A DNA stretch of 64,000 bases from Capnocytophaga ochracea DSM 7271 (GTDB lineage: Bacteria > Bacteroidota > Bacteroidia > Flavobacteriales > Flavobacteriaceae): assembly GCF_000023285.1 (NCBI RefSeq), contig NC_013162.1, positions 1,156,501-1,220,500 on the forward strand. Direction: 5' to 3'. Within the stretch, counting starts at the first letter, position 1, and each line of letters starts with the position of its first letter. Made by a program: the position numbers and the translations under genes. Below are positions 47,507 through 56,152 of this stretch, one piece after another. The notes below the pieces were generated by a model. The model saw only the letters and a program-made list of their open reading frames with translations. It was not told where the DNA came from and did no database searches.

Positions 47507-49255
47507 TTAGTACCCAGGGTTTTGTATCAAGTAGCCTTTGTTCACTTCCGATTGAGGGAAAGGCTCTAAGTACTGACTGTTGTCCCAATACCCTGTATAG
47601 ACAGGTTTCACAGCATAAGAAGCGTAATCCCACGCATTCCACCCTTCCGATTTTCCTGGGGCGTACTCAAAAACTACTCCTTTCTTTTCCCCTCCAATGA
47701 TACCATTGGCAATATCGGTGAGTTTCCAGTGTTTTACATCGAAATAACGGTGATTTTCTTCATAGAACTCTACCGCCCACTCTCTTTGCACGAGTTTGCG
47801 CAAAACGTCTTGTCCTGTTTCAGTAACATTGGGTAGCCCTGCACGCGAGCGGATAACATTTAGGTTTTGCAAAGCCTGAGCAGGATTACCTGCTTCGTTA
47901 TAGGCTTCGGCGAGATTCAAATAGAACTCAGCCAAACGGTACAAAGGGAATTCAAACCAATCGCGGGTATCAGCCATATAGAAGAATTTCACACGGCGTC
48001 CTGCGCCTTCACTGCCTGCTCTCTTTTCCCAAGTAGAGGCATTTGCCAAAGTCTCACTCGACCAGTAATGCGAACTAGGGTTGTTCCACGCTTGTTGCCC
48101 TGCAATCGCTGCTGAGGCTTTAAAACGGGCTTCTAACTCATTGCACTTGTTCACATAAGTTGCGTAGCTTTCCCAGTTTTCACCCGTCCACGTTTGGTTG
48201 GTACCATCAGTTTTGTAGTATTGGGTAAGTTGCAAGTAACTCATAGAATTTGCCCCTCCTGGTTGGCTGTGAGGGTTATAAGCCTCTATAAAACTTTGTG
48301 ATTTAAAGGCGAGGAGTACTTCTCGGTTGTTAGGGGTTGCTACTGCTGTACCGTAATCGGCTAAAGGGTTGCCCGTATTGATGATTTGATAACCATTGGC
48401 AGTTGCCCAACGTATCACTTGCTCATTAGCCTCTATGGCTTGTTGCCACAACGAAGCGTCTTGTGTACCAAAACAAATCAGGTTGTTATTGCCGCCCAAA
48501 CTCATATAAGGCATATTGCTATTGAACAGCGGACGCGCGGCGTACATCAATGCTTCGGCTTTGATACACATTGGGATACCTTTGGTTACACGTCCTTTTT
48601 CCGAAGCATTGTAGCTATCGGGCAGGTCGCTAATAGCTTTGTTGCAAAGGGCAATAATATGGTTTAAGGTAGCGCGCAAAGTAGCGCGAGGAATATTCAG
48701 GTCGGAATCTACTGAAAGTGTACCTTCTATAATAGGCACCCCGCCGTAACGTTTGAACATCTCCTCATATCGGTAGGCGATGAGGGTATACATTTCGGCT
48801 TTGATACTTTTCTTTTGTACCTCAGTAAGATCGGGGACTTTATCGATATTCTCAATCACCAAATAGCACTGACGGATAGATTGGTAGTTGAACACGAAAC
48901 CATCGGAACTCAATGCTTTGCCATCGGAGTCGCTGGCTACCATTCCAGAACGTTGAATTTTATAGGTGTCTTCCCAACTGAATTTCACATCGTTCACCTC
49001 TCCCGATAGGTGAGAGAGCGTTCCCGCTTTCAGTCCGCTAATGCGCCCATTGTCGTAACGCAAAGTAATACCCGATTGCAGGCTCATCGCGTAGGCTTGG
49101 GCAATAGCCGAGAGAGATTTCTGTTTGCTCGAAAAGATAGAATCGACATTCACATCGCTTCCTAAACTCTTTTCGAGGAAGTGGTCTTCTAACTTACAAG
49201 AAAATACTTGTGAGAAAAAGACGAGAATTAAGGTGGTATAAATGAGCTTTTTCAT
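47507..49255 (-). CDS. SusD/RagB-family nutrient-binding lipoprotein (pair 1)
   Basis: The 582-residue protein has a lipoprotein signal (LILVFFSQVFSC) followed by K-L-E-D, fitting surface export. It contains EMFKRYGGVPIIEG, GRVTKGIPMCIKAEALMYAA and the C-terminal REWAVEFYEENHRYFDVKHW, all SusD family hallmarks. It ends in FPQSEVNKGYLIQNPGY, a typical SusD terminus. The gene starts 12 nt after the stop of the SusC gene upstream. It should bind the oligosaccharide that its SusC partner imports. Confidence 0.93.
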   Translation of the reverse strand: MKKLIYTTLILVFFSQVFSCKLEDHFLEKSLGSDVNVDSIFSSKQKSLSAIAQAYAMSLQSGITLRYDNGRISGLKAGTLSHLSGEVNDVKFSWEDTYKIQRSGMVASDSDGKALSSDGFVFNYQSIRQCYLVIENIDKVPDLTEVQKKSIKAEMYTLIAYRYEEMFKRYGGVPIIEGTLSVDSDLNIPRATLRATLNHIIALCNKAISDLPDSYNASEKGRVTKGIPMCIKAEALMYAARPLFNSNMPYMSLGGNNNLICFGTQDASLWQQAIEANEQVIRWATANGYQIINTGNPLADYGTAVATPNNREVLLAFKSQSFIEAYNPHSQPGGANSMSYLQLTQYYKTDGTNQTWTGENWESYATYVNKCNELEARFKASAAIAGQQAWNNPSSHYWSSETLANASTWEKRAGSEGAGRRVKFFYMADTRDWFEFPLYRLAEFYLNLAEAYNEAGNPAQALQNLNVIRSRAGLPNVTETGQDVLRKLVQREWAVEFYEENHRYFDVKHWKLTDIANGIIGGEKKGVVFEYAPGKSEGWNAWDYASYAVKPVYTGYWDNSQYLEPFPQSEVNKGYLIQNPGY

Positions 49256-49267
49256 TGGTTGTATTTT

Positions 49268-52200
49268 TTAAAATTGAACGTTGAGCCCTACGCTATAAGT
49301 GCGGGTCATAGGGTAGAGATATCCAGAGGCAGCGCCGTTAGAATCTTGTTGTTCGGGGTCGTAACCATCGTGCATTTTAGACCACGTATAGAGGTTGTTA
49401 CCACTCACCGATAGTTTCACCGATGAGATACCTGCTTTATCCAACCACATTTTCTTTTGCAAAAGATAACTTACTTCTATGTTTTTCAGCTTGATATGGT
49501 CGGTAGAGAGCAACCAGAAGTCGCTAAACAAGCCGTTGATATTATCACCGGTGCGCATAGAAGCACGTGGGAAAGTAGGGGTAATGCCGTTTTGAGCTTT
49601 TTCGGGAGTCCAACGTCCGTCGTACTGATGTTGGAAAGCAGCCCCTGTACCCATATAGAAAGGGTTGCGCGTATAGAAATCCAAAGGCATAGAACCTTGT
49701 GCTGTACCGGTGAATAACACTGATATTTCAAATCCTTTGTAACCTACATTGAGGTTTGCCCCAAAAGTATAGCGAGGGAAGTTTGCATAACCAATAGGCA
49801 CGCGGTCTTTCTCGTCGATAACGCCATCGCCATTCACATCTACATAACGGAGATCACCAGGTTGCACTTTATTGCCATCAAAACGCGAATAAGGGCGTTG
49901 CATTACCTCTTGCCAAGTGTTGTAGAAACCATTGGTGAGATAACCTCTGTACTGCCCGATAGAATAGCCTGTTTCATTCATCCAAGGGTGAGGATTGTTA
50001 GGCTCATCGCGGTAGTCTATTTTGTTTTTGGCATAGGATACATTCCCCCCGATGCCATAAGTAAACTCGCCTATCTTGTCGCCCCAGTGCACTTGTACTT
50101 CATAACCTTTATTGGTTACTTTACCTATATTGCTCGCAGGAAGGTCAGAACCTACAATACCAGGCACTGTACCTCTGTTCCACAAGATGTTATCGCGTTT
50201 TTCTTGGAATACATCGGCATTGATGGTAAGCCTATCTTTAAACATATTCAAGTCGATACCTGCATTGCTTTTTTTGGCGCGTTCCCAAGTAACATTGGGG
50301 TTCCCAACACGCGTTTCCCAAGCACCAGTATAGAAAGGGTCTTTGGTAGTACCATCACTACTGCCGAAATAGTAACCTCCTGCACCATAACCATCGTTGC
50401 GGTAGCCTTCATAGCCGTAGCCCCAAGTACTTGGCAAGTATAAAAAACGGCGACCACCTACTTGGTCATTCCCTACTTCGCCATAAGAACCTCTCAGTTT
50501 TAGATAGGTGAGAATATTGTTTTTAGGGAAGAACTTTTCGTTAGTAACTACCCAACCCAATGAGAAGGCAGGGAAGAACCCGAAGCGTTTGCCAGGAGCG
50601 AAGTTTTCGGTACCATTATACCCCATATTGCCTTCAATAAGATAACGGCGGTCGTAATCGTAAGTAACCCTACCGGCGAGCCCCATAATACCAGCAGGTA
50701 CGTTGAACTCAAAACCAGGGTCATACGTTTTTTGTCCGTTAGCCAAAAGTAAGGCAGTGATATTGTGTTTTCCGAAAGAGCGGTCGTAGTTAGTAGCTAC
50801 TTCAAAATAAAGGCGACGCCACTTGCTTGACTTAAAGCGGTCGGTAAGGGTAGTGTGTTTGAGTCTGCCGCCAAAGAAGAGTAGTTCAGCAGGGTTTTTA
50901 GGGTTGCGAGTTACGCTATACGAAGGGATAGAGCGTTCTCTTTTCACACCTTTTCTATACAAATCGTTGTAAGAAAAAGTACCTGAAATAGAAAGCCCCT
51001 GAGTGATATAATCGAGTTTGTGTTTCAGTTTTAAGTTTAGGTTCAAGTCGGTTTGATAGGTAGTAAGGTAAGGTCGCCAGAGCAAACTGGACAATACGGA
51101 ATAACCTGTACCTCCTTTGCCTACTAAAGGATTTACACCATCTACATATCCATCGATTAAACGTCCATCTACAATACCAGGACCTGCAAAAGGCGTATTA
51201 GCCAAGATATGCACTAACATCGACTTTTTGCGGGCTGTTTCGCTGTTTACATCGCCGTCTTGCTCACTACCTAAAATACCTCCTACCTTTGAAGATACAG
51301 CAGCAAGGTCGAGCGTGAGGTTGGTACGATCGGTAAGTTCAAAATCGAAGTTAGAGCGGAAGTTGTAACGCTGATATTTAGAGTTTACATCGGCGTTGTG
51401 GTAGTTAGTTTCTTTGAAAGTACCTCCTTGATAGAAATATCCCAAAGAAGTAAAGTAACGCGTTTTCTCACTTCCCCCTGATACGTTTAGGTTGAATTGC
51501 GTTTGAGGAGATACCCCGCCAAAAGCTTCTTTGAAATAGTTATGACTTGTGTAATACAGCGCAGGGCTATTTAGCAGGGCTTGTTTTTGTTCAGGAGTGA
51601 GGTTCATCGCTTCCACCTCTTGAGGCGTATAGTCGCGATTGTTCTTGAACTTCCACAACTCGTTGTGAAAACCACTTTCACTGAACAGCTTATCGAAGTT
51701 ACTTGGGTCGTTGTCATTGCGAATAGCTTCGTTGCGGAAACGCGCATAATCATAAGAACTGAGCAGGTCTAACTGAGTAGCCAGCTGACTCATACCAAAG
51801 TTATAAGTAAGACTCACCTTAGGAGCGCCAGAGCGACCTCTTTTGGTAGTTACTACCACCACCCCATTAGCTCCTTTCACACCATAGACAGCTGTTGCCG
51901 AAGCGTCTTTCAGTAAGTTAATACTTTCAATTTCGTAAGGGTCCATCGCATTTACGGCATTCATAGAGCTTTGGATACCATCTACCACTACCAAAGGTTC
52001 TTGGCTACTTGCATTGAAGGTACTCACCCCGCGAATACGAATGGTAGTAGCGTTCCTACCAGGCTCACCACTGGACTGAGTGGAAGTAATCCCTGGCATA
52101 CGCCCAACCAGCGCATTGGAGACGTTGGCAACTGCATTTTCTACGAGTTTATTTCCTTTGACAGAAGAAATAGCACCTGTTACGGTTTCCTTCTTTTGGG

Positions 52201-52552
52201 TACCATACCCCACCACCACCACTTCTTTTAGTTCGGTGGTTTCGGGCAATAGCTTTACGGTGATGCTGTTGCGGTTTTGCACCTGTACTTTGGTACTCTT
52301 ATATCCCATAAAGGATATCTCTAAGGTAGCATTTCCGTTCTTCAAGCTGAGTTGGAAGTTACCGTCGAAATCGGAGGTTACGCCGTTTTTAGTACCTACT
52401 TCCAATACGGTAGCACCCATCAGAGGCATATTGTCTTCATCAACTACTTTCCCTTTTACTGTTTGGGCAAACAGGGATTGTGCTCCTACGCATAGCCCGA
52501 ACAGCCAAGCGAGCATCAGTAGTTTGGTTTTGTATGAATGTAATCTATCCAT
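49268..52552 (-). CDS. SusC/RagA-type TonB-dependent transporter (pair 1)
   Basis: The 1094-residue protein has a signal peptide (LLMLAWLFGLCVGAQSLFAQ). A carboxypeptidase-D-regulatory-like domain follows (TVKGKVVDEDNMPLMGATVL, VTSDFDGNFQLSL). Next is the SusC link sequence LKEVVVVGYGTQKKETVTG, then the plug (GVSTFNASSQEPLVVVDGI, INLLKDASATAVYGVKGANG) and the beta barrel. It is a complete, full-length SusC. As the first gene of the locus it has a promoter-like -7 box at 52599-52606, and the whole SusC-SusD-SusC-SusD-SGBP-GH16-GH2 block has short gaps, suggesting one operon of about 14.5 kb. Confidence 0.95.
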   Translation of the reverse strand: MDRLHSYKTKLLMLAWLFGLCVGAQSLFAQTVKGKVVDEDNMPLMGATVLEVGTKNGVTSDFDGNFQLSLKNGNATLEISFMGYKSTKVQVQNRNSITVKLLPETTELKEVVVVGYGTQKKETVTGAISSVKGNKLVENAVANVSNALVGRMPGITSTQSSGEPGRNATTIRIRGVSTFNASSQEPLVVVDGIQSSMNAVNAMDPYEIESINLLKDASATAVYGVKGANGVVVVTTKRGRSGAPKVSLTYNFGMSQLATQLDLLSSYDYARFRNEAIRNDNDPSNFDKLFSESGFHNELWKFKNNRDYTPQEVEAMNLTPEQKQALLNSPALYYTSHNYFKEAFGGVSPQTQFNLNVSGGSEKTRYFTSLGYFYQGGTFKETNYHNADVNSKYQRYNFRSNFDFELTDRTNLTLDLAAVSSKVGGILGSEQDGDVNSETARKKSMLVHILANTPFAGPGIVDGRLIDGYVDGVNPLVGKGGTGYSVLSSLLWRPYLTTYQTDLNLNLKLKHKLDYITQGLSISGTFSYNDLYRKGVKRERSIPSYSVTRNPKNPAELLFFGGRLKHTTLTDRFKSSKWRRLYFEVATNYDRSFGKHNITALLLANGQKTYDPGFEFNVPAGIMGLAGRVTYDYDRRYLIEGNMGYNGTENFAPGKRFGFFPAFSLGWVVTNEKFFPKNNILTYLKLRGSYGEVGNDQVGGRRFLYLPSTWGYGYEGYRNDGYGAGGYYFGSSDGTTKDPFYTGAWETRVGNPNVTWERAKKSNAGIDLNMFKDRLTINADVFQEKRDNILWNRGTVPGIVGSDLPASNIGKVTNKGYEVQVHWGDKIGEFTYGIGGNVSYAKNKIDYRDEPNNPHPWMNETGYSIGQYRGYLTNGFYNTWQEVMQRPYSRFDGNKVQPGDLRYVDVNGDGVIDEKDRVPIGYANFPRYTFGANLNVGYKGFEISVLFTGTAQGSMPLDFYTRNPFYMGTGAAFQHQYDGRWTPEKAQNGITPTFPRASMRTGDNINGLFSDFWLLSTDHIKLKNIEVSYLLQKKMWLDKAGISSVKLSVSGNNLYTWSKMHDGYDPEQQDSNGAASGYLYPMTRTYSVGLNVQF

Positions 52553-52598
52553 AATTTTGGAATTTTAGTTATATGGAAAATGTCTTATTTCGATGGGG

Positions 52599-52606
52599 CA
52601 AAGGTA
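52599..52606 (-). promoter_or_regulatory. -7 element for the polysaccharide locus
   Basis: On the minus strand this is TACCTTTG, 46 nt upstream of the first SusC gene. No clear TTG at the usual distance was seen, which would fit a promoter needing the HTCS activator. Confidence 0.55.
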
Positions 52607-53030
52607 GGGTGTTATAGTTAAAGGGTTGTTATCATTTCTTTTCGTTTATTTATCAAATTCTATCTACTGTAAGAAATATTAAAGTAAAGGAAATGTTTAG
52701 GTATTTGTTATATTGTGTTTATCAAAGGTTTATAACAAAATACTTTTTTCTTTGACAAGTGCAATATTACATATTTTAAAATAAATGAACAAATAGAGGT
52801 TTTAGAATAAATTTAGCAAGAAAGGGAAAGAGTTATTTAGGAAATAGTTCGAACGCACGAAATTGTCTTTTAATGAAAGTAGACCTGACGGTGTAAAAAA
52901 GGTAAAAGGTAAAGCCAGAGAGGGGGCACAGCTGGGTATGTGAGTAAAAAGTAGTGACGGTTATTAGGTTGAAAGACAAGGTTTTTTAGGAGGTAGAGCG
53001 AAGGTAAGATAAAGGTAAGACGAACGATGA

Positions 53031-53074
53031 GTGGGTCTACAGTGGCTCTACAGTGGCTCTACAGTGGGTCTACA
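53031..53074. repeat. Four 11-bp tandem units GTGGSTCTACA
   Basis: GTGGGTCTACA, GTGGCTCTACA, GTGGCTCTACA and GTGGGTCTACA follow each other without gaps. The period equals that of the TATAAGCT units in the dispersed element, though the sequence differs. Confidence 0.85.
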
Positions 53075-53288
53075 ATGGAGACTAACCGAAGATTAATCGA
53101 ATACCGAATGCACATTGATTGAATTTAGAATGTTACTAATACCAATCGGGGGAGGGAAATAAGCAAATTAGAAGCGAGCCGCACGGGCAGTCGTAGCACG
53201 ACGGGCGGGAATGGAGTTCTCGGATGATTCGGACGTGCCGGACGAAGGTCAGATGAGATAAATGACTTTATTGAAAAGAGTTGAGGGG

Positions 53289-53370
53289 GTTCGGAAGGGT
53301 ATGTTGAGGTAAAAGGTAAAAGATAAGAGGTGAAATGGGGGCTTAGCTGATAGGAAGCTGTATAAAGAAG
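53289..53370 (-). repeat. Diverged inverted copy of the dispersed element, copy E
   Basis: GGTTCGGAAGGGTATGTTGA, then GAGGTAAAAGGTAAAAGATA and TTAGCTGATAGGAAGCTGTA follow the reverse complement of copy A in the same order (GTTCGGAAGGGCTTATTGAG; TTAGCTTATAGAGAGCTTAT). The match is imperfect, so this is an older or decayed copy. Confidence 0.6.
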
Positions 53371-53610
53371 AGAGATTTTTTGTTATGATACAAAAATGCA
53401 ACTTAAAGAGCAGGTGTAACCCATAACAACTGACTTCGACAATTGGTTTGTAATCGGAATCAGCTAAAAATCTTAGGTGTGAGTGAAAAAGGAAAGTTAA
53501 GAGGGGAAAAAGCAGAATTTAACCAGTCGGAAAGTTTGAAGAGAAACAATCCGCGTTTAAACCTTAAAAGAAAGAGGGCTAACGGAGAAATCTTTGTTAG
53601 TCCTCTAATA

Positions 53611-54069
53611 TTATTGTATTCCCCCTATTTTTACTAAACTGCCCAGTACTACCATTACTACCCCTATGAGGGTAACACAGATGATATGTACCGCCATTTC
53701 GGGCAACTTGTTGAGCTGACCTTTGCGCAGTTTGGGCAAAACGCGCGTTTGTGCCGAAATAGCAAAACAAATAGAGGTGAGCAAGCAAGTGAGTTTCAGT
53801 GATACTACGCGCTCAATAGGAGTAGCGAAAGAAAACCAAGAACTCAAACCTGCATTGTAGTCGTAAGCCATCAAAATACCTGTGATAACTAATACGGCAA
53901 GTGAGGGCATTCCGATAGGCTCGTAAGTCTTCTCGAAATTTGCAATAAAGCTAAAATCTTTGCGTTTAAGAGCCTTTGGCAAAAAGCCAATAGCCAATAC
54001 TAAGTGTCCGCCTACCCAAATAGTGGCAGCAATGAGGTGCAGAATGAGAATAAGGTGATGTGTATACAT
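53611..54069 (-). CDS. CopD-like integral membrane protein
   Basis: The 152-residue protein has four transmembrane helices. The N-terminal YTHHLILILHLIAATIWVGG contains several His in the first helix, and a second TM region (PSLAVLVITGILMAYDYNAG) follows. This pattern matches the CopD/copper-resistance-D-like family, which in other bacteria takes part in copper or haem handling. The His residues could bind metal or haem; function here is inferred. It lies upstream of the polysaccharide locus promoter region and about 80 bp downstream of pth. Confidence 0.72.
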   Translation of the reverse strand: MYTHHLILILHLIAATIWVGGHLVLAIGFLPKALKRKDFSFIANFEKTYEPIGMPSLAVLVITGILMAYDYNAGLSSWFSFATPIERVVSLKLTCLLTSICFAISAQTRVLPKLRKGQLNKLPEMAVHIICVTLIGVVMVVLGSLVKIGGIQ

Positions 54070-54150
54070 AGTTAGGGGTCAGGTTTCAGGGGTCAGGGGA
54101 TAGGGGGTACGCTTCCTATTTCCTAAATTCTAAATTCTATTTCCTATTTC

Positions 54151-54717
54151 TTACTTGTTATTAAAGGTGTTCATTGTAATATTAAGCCCTGCTAAGCCAA
54201 AAGAAAGGACGGCTTCGGCAGATTTCTGTAGGCGTTCAGGCAAGAGGGTTTGCTCTTCGGGAGCCCACTCGCCGAGTACATAGTCTATTTGCCTGCCTGA
54301 TTCAAAATTACTGCTAATACCAAAGCGCAAACGCGCATATTGTTGGGTGTTCAGTTGGGCTTGTATATCTTTAAGTCCGTTGTGACCCCCGTCGCTACCT
54401 TTGCCTTTGATACGGATAGTGCCAAACGGGATATTTAGGTCATCGCAAATGACCAAGAGGTTTTCCAAAGGAATGTTTTCTTTTTCCATCCAGTAGCGTA
54501 CTGCTTTGCCACTGAGGTTCATATACGTGGAGGGTTTCAACAATATAAAGGTACGCCCTTTCACTTTAATTTCGGCGAGGTCACCAAGCTTCTGAGTAGT
54601 AAAAGAAGCATTATGGTCTTTCACCAATGTATCGGCTACAAGGAATCCTATATTATGACGAGTGTTGGCGTATTCAGCCCCTATATTGCCGAGGCAGGCG
54701 ATTAAATATTTCTTCAT
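54151..54717 (-). CDS. pth: Peptidyl-tRNA hydrolase
   Basis: Pth releases peptides from prematurely dropped peptidyl-tRNA and is essential in many bacteria. The 188-residue protein has the family signatures [21 protein letters not shown] (split here: LGNIGAEY and TRHNIGF with the catalytic His), [10 protein letters not shown] with the conserved Asp, and GGHNGLKDI with the conserved Asn. The TACCTTTG promoter box ends only 4 nt before the ATG, so the transcript is probably leaderless. It lies 27 nt from the rimO stop. Confidence 0.96.
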   Translation of the reverse strand: MKKYLIACLGNIGAEYANTRHNIGFLVADTLVKDHNASFTTQKLGDLAEIKVKGRTFILLKPSTYMNLSGKAVRYWMEKENIPLENLLVICDDLNIPFGTIRIKGKGSDGGHNGLKDIQAQLNTQQYARLRFGISSNFESGRQIDYVLGEWAPEEQTLLPERLQKSAEAVLSFGLAGLNITMNTFNNK

Positions 54718-54721
54718 AGTG

Positions 54722-54729
54722 CAAAGGTA
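54722..54729 (-). promoter_or_regulatory. -7 element for pth, 4 nt before the ATG
   Basis: On the minus strand TACCTTTG is followed by CACT and ATG. If used, transcription would start at or within 1-2 nt of the A of the start codon. Confidence 0.55.
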
Positions 54730-54744
54730 GTAATAATTTGCGAA

Positions 54745-56046
54745 TTAGCACGGCTCTCCATACAAATCGTAATCGGTAGCCTCGATAATCTTTATATCTG
54801 TAAAATCACCTATCTTTACATAGTGTTTTTTAGCATCGATAAGCACCTCGTTGTCTACATCGGGCGAGTCGTATTCGGTGCGACCTACAAAGTAATTGCC
54901 CTCTTTGCGGTCGATGAGACAACGGAAAGTCTTTCCTACTTTCTCTTGGTTAAGCTCCCACGATATTTGCGATTGTATCTCCATAATCTCGTTAGCACGT
55001 GCAAGTTTTACTTCTTCCGGCACATCGTCTTCGAGCGCATAGGCGGTAGTGTTTTCCTCGTGACTGTAAGTAAAACAACCCAAACGGTCGAAGCGCATTT
55101 CTTTTACAAAGTCTTTCAGCTTCTGGAAGTCTTCTTCCGTTTCTCCTGGGTACCCCACAATAAGGGTAGTGCGTATAGCCATTTCGGGTATTGCTTCGCG
55201 GAACTTTTTCAGCAGTTTAGTAGTCTTCGCTTGGGTAGTACCGCGCTTCATACTTGCGAGGATAGAGTCAGAAATATGTTGAAGCGGAATGTCTAAATAG
55301 TTGCAGATTTTAGGTTCAGTCTTCATCACTTCCAATACGTCCATCGGGAAGCCGGTAGGGAATGCATAGTGTATGCGTATCCACTCGATGCCTTCTACTT
55401 TCACAAGAGCACGCAATAGGTCAGCCAAAGCACGCTTTTTGTAGAGGTCAAGACCGTAGTAGGTAATATCTTGGGCGATGAGTATAAGTTCTTTCACCCC
55501 TTTGGCAGCCAACTTCTCCGCTTCGGTTACAAGAGCTTCAATAGGGGTCGATAGGTGCGCCCCGCGCATTAGTGGAATTGCACAAAAGCTACAAGGGCGA
55601 TCGCAACCTTCCGATATTTTCAGATAAGCGTAGTTCTTAGGGGTAGTAGTGAGGCGCTCTCCTATGAGCTCGTGTTTATAGTCGGCGCCGAGTACTTTCA
55701 AAAGGGCAGGCAGTTCGCTAGTACCGAAGTATTGGTCTACATCAGGGATTTCTTTCTCCAAATCGGGCTTATAGCGTTCAGAGAGACACCCCATCACAAA
55801 CACCTTATCTACCAATCCAGCTTCTTTCTGTTGCACATAGTCCAAAATAGTGTTGATACTCTCCTCTTTGGCATTGTTGATAAACCCACAAGTGTTAATC
55901 ACCACAATATTGCCCTTTTGCTCGTGCACCACCTCTTTGCCACCCGCTTTAAGTTGCCCCATCAGTACTTCGCTGTCATACACGTTTTTAGAACACCCAA
56001 GGGTTACGACGTTTATAGTGTTTTTCTTTATACTTCTTGTTCGCAT
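54745..56046 (-). CDS. rimO: Ribosomal protein S12 (Asp89) methylthiotransferase RimO
   Basis: RimO is a radical SAM enzyme that methylthiolates an aspartate in ribosomal protein S12. The 433-residue protein has the N-terminal UPF0004 domain with VVTLGCSKNVYDSE (first cluster Cys) and two further Cys in NTCGFINNAKEES and VMGCLSERY. The radical SAM cluster motif CxxxCxxC is GCDRPCSFCAIP. A C-terminal TRAM domain follows (FVGRTEYDSPDVDNEVLI), ending YDLYGEPC. CSKNVYDSE and GCFTYSHEE favour RimO over the related MiaB. Its promoter is at 56067-56096. Downstream is pth. Confidence 0.95.
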   Translation of the reverse strand: MRTRSIKKNTINVVTLGCSKNVYDSEVLMGQLKAGGKEVVHEQKGNIVVINTCGFINNAKEESINTILDYVQQKEAGLVDKVFVMGCLSERYKPDLEKEIPDVDQYFGTSELPALLKVLGADYKHELIGERLTTTPKNYAYLKISEGCDRPCSFCAIPLMRGAHLSTPIEALVTEAEKLAAKGVKELILIAQDITYYGLDLYKKRALADLLRALVKVEGIEWIRIHYAFPTGFPMDVLEVMKTEPKICNYLDIPLQHISDSILASMKRGTTQAKTTKLLKKFREAIPEMAIRTTLIVGYPGETEEDFQKLKDFVKEMRFDRLGCFTYSHEENTTAYALEDDVPEEVKLARANEIMEIQSQISWELNQEKVGKTFRCLIDRKEGNYFVGRTEYDSPDVDNEVLIDAKKHYVKIGDFTDIKIIEATDYDLYGEPC

Positions 56047-56066
56047 TTGTTGTTAGTTTCAGGGGG

Positions 56067-56096
56067 CAAAAGTACGACTAATTTAGTAATTATCAA
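56067..56096 (-). promoter_or_regulatory. Promoter for rimO
   Basis: On the minus strand TTG (56094-56096) and TACTTTTG (56067-56074) are separated by 19 bp; the leader before the ATG at 56046 would be about 16 nt. The TTG lies in the arm of the hairpin at 56092-56134. Confidence 0.7.
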
Positions 56097-56134
56097 ATTG
56101 TCCGCCCTCACACAGTGAGGGCGGACAATTTGAT
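56092..56134. terminator. 20-bp perfect hairpin between lipoprotein gene and rimO
   Basis: ATCAAATTGTCCGCCCTCAC (56092-56111), loop ACA, then its exact reverse complement (56115-56134). It lies just after the stop of the lipoprotein gene at 56153. No T-run follows, so a pure intrinsic terminator is uncertain, but its stability and place favour transcription or mRNA-end control. It overlaps the -33 element of rimO. Confidence 0.7.
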
Positions 56135-56152
56135 TTCTGCTTTCGAAGTCTA

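Larger units (their letters stand above)
52610..53610. other. Regulatory/non-coding spacer upstream of the polysaccharide locus
   Basis: No convincing gene was found in about 1 kb. The part next to SusC (52610-52850) is A+T-rich and is where an AraC-type HTCS site would be expected, but no direct repeat was clear enough to call. Further up are four 11-bp tandem units (53031-53074), a diverged inverted copy of the dispersed element (53289-53370), and A/G-rich sequence. Confidence 0.65.

Noticed and set aside
49862-50443. 193-codon plus-strand frame
   Set aside because: It lies wholly antisense to the first SusC gene and its translation resembles no protein; it reflects the codon bias of the true gene.
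53443-53637. 64-codon plus-strand frame near 53.5 kb
   Set aside because: It lies in the repeat-rich spacer, has no recognisable product and no promoter, and its composition is A/G-rich low complexity.
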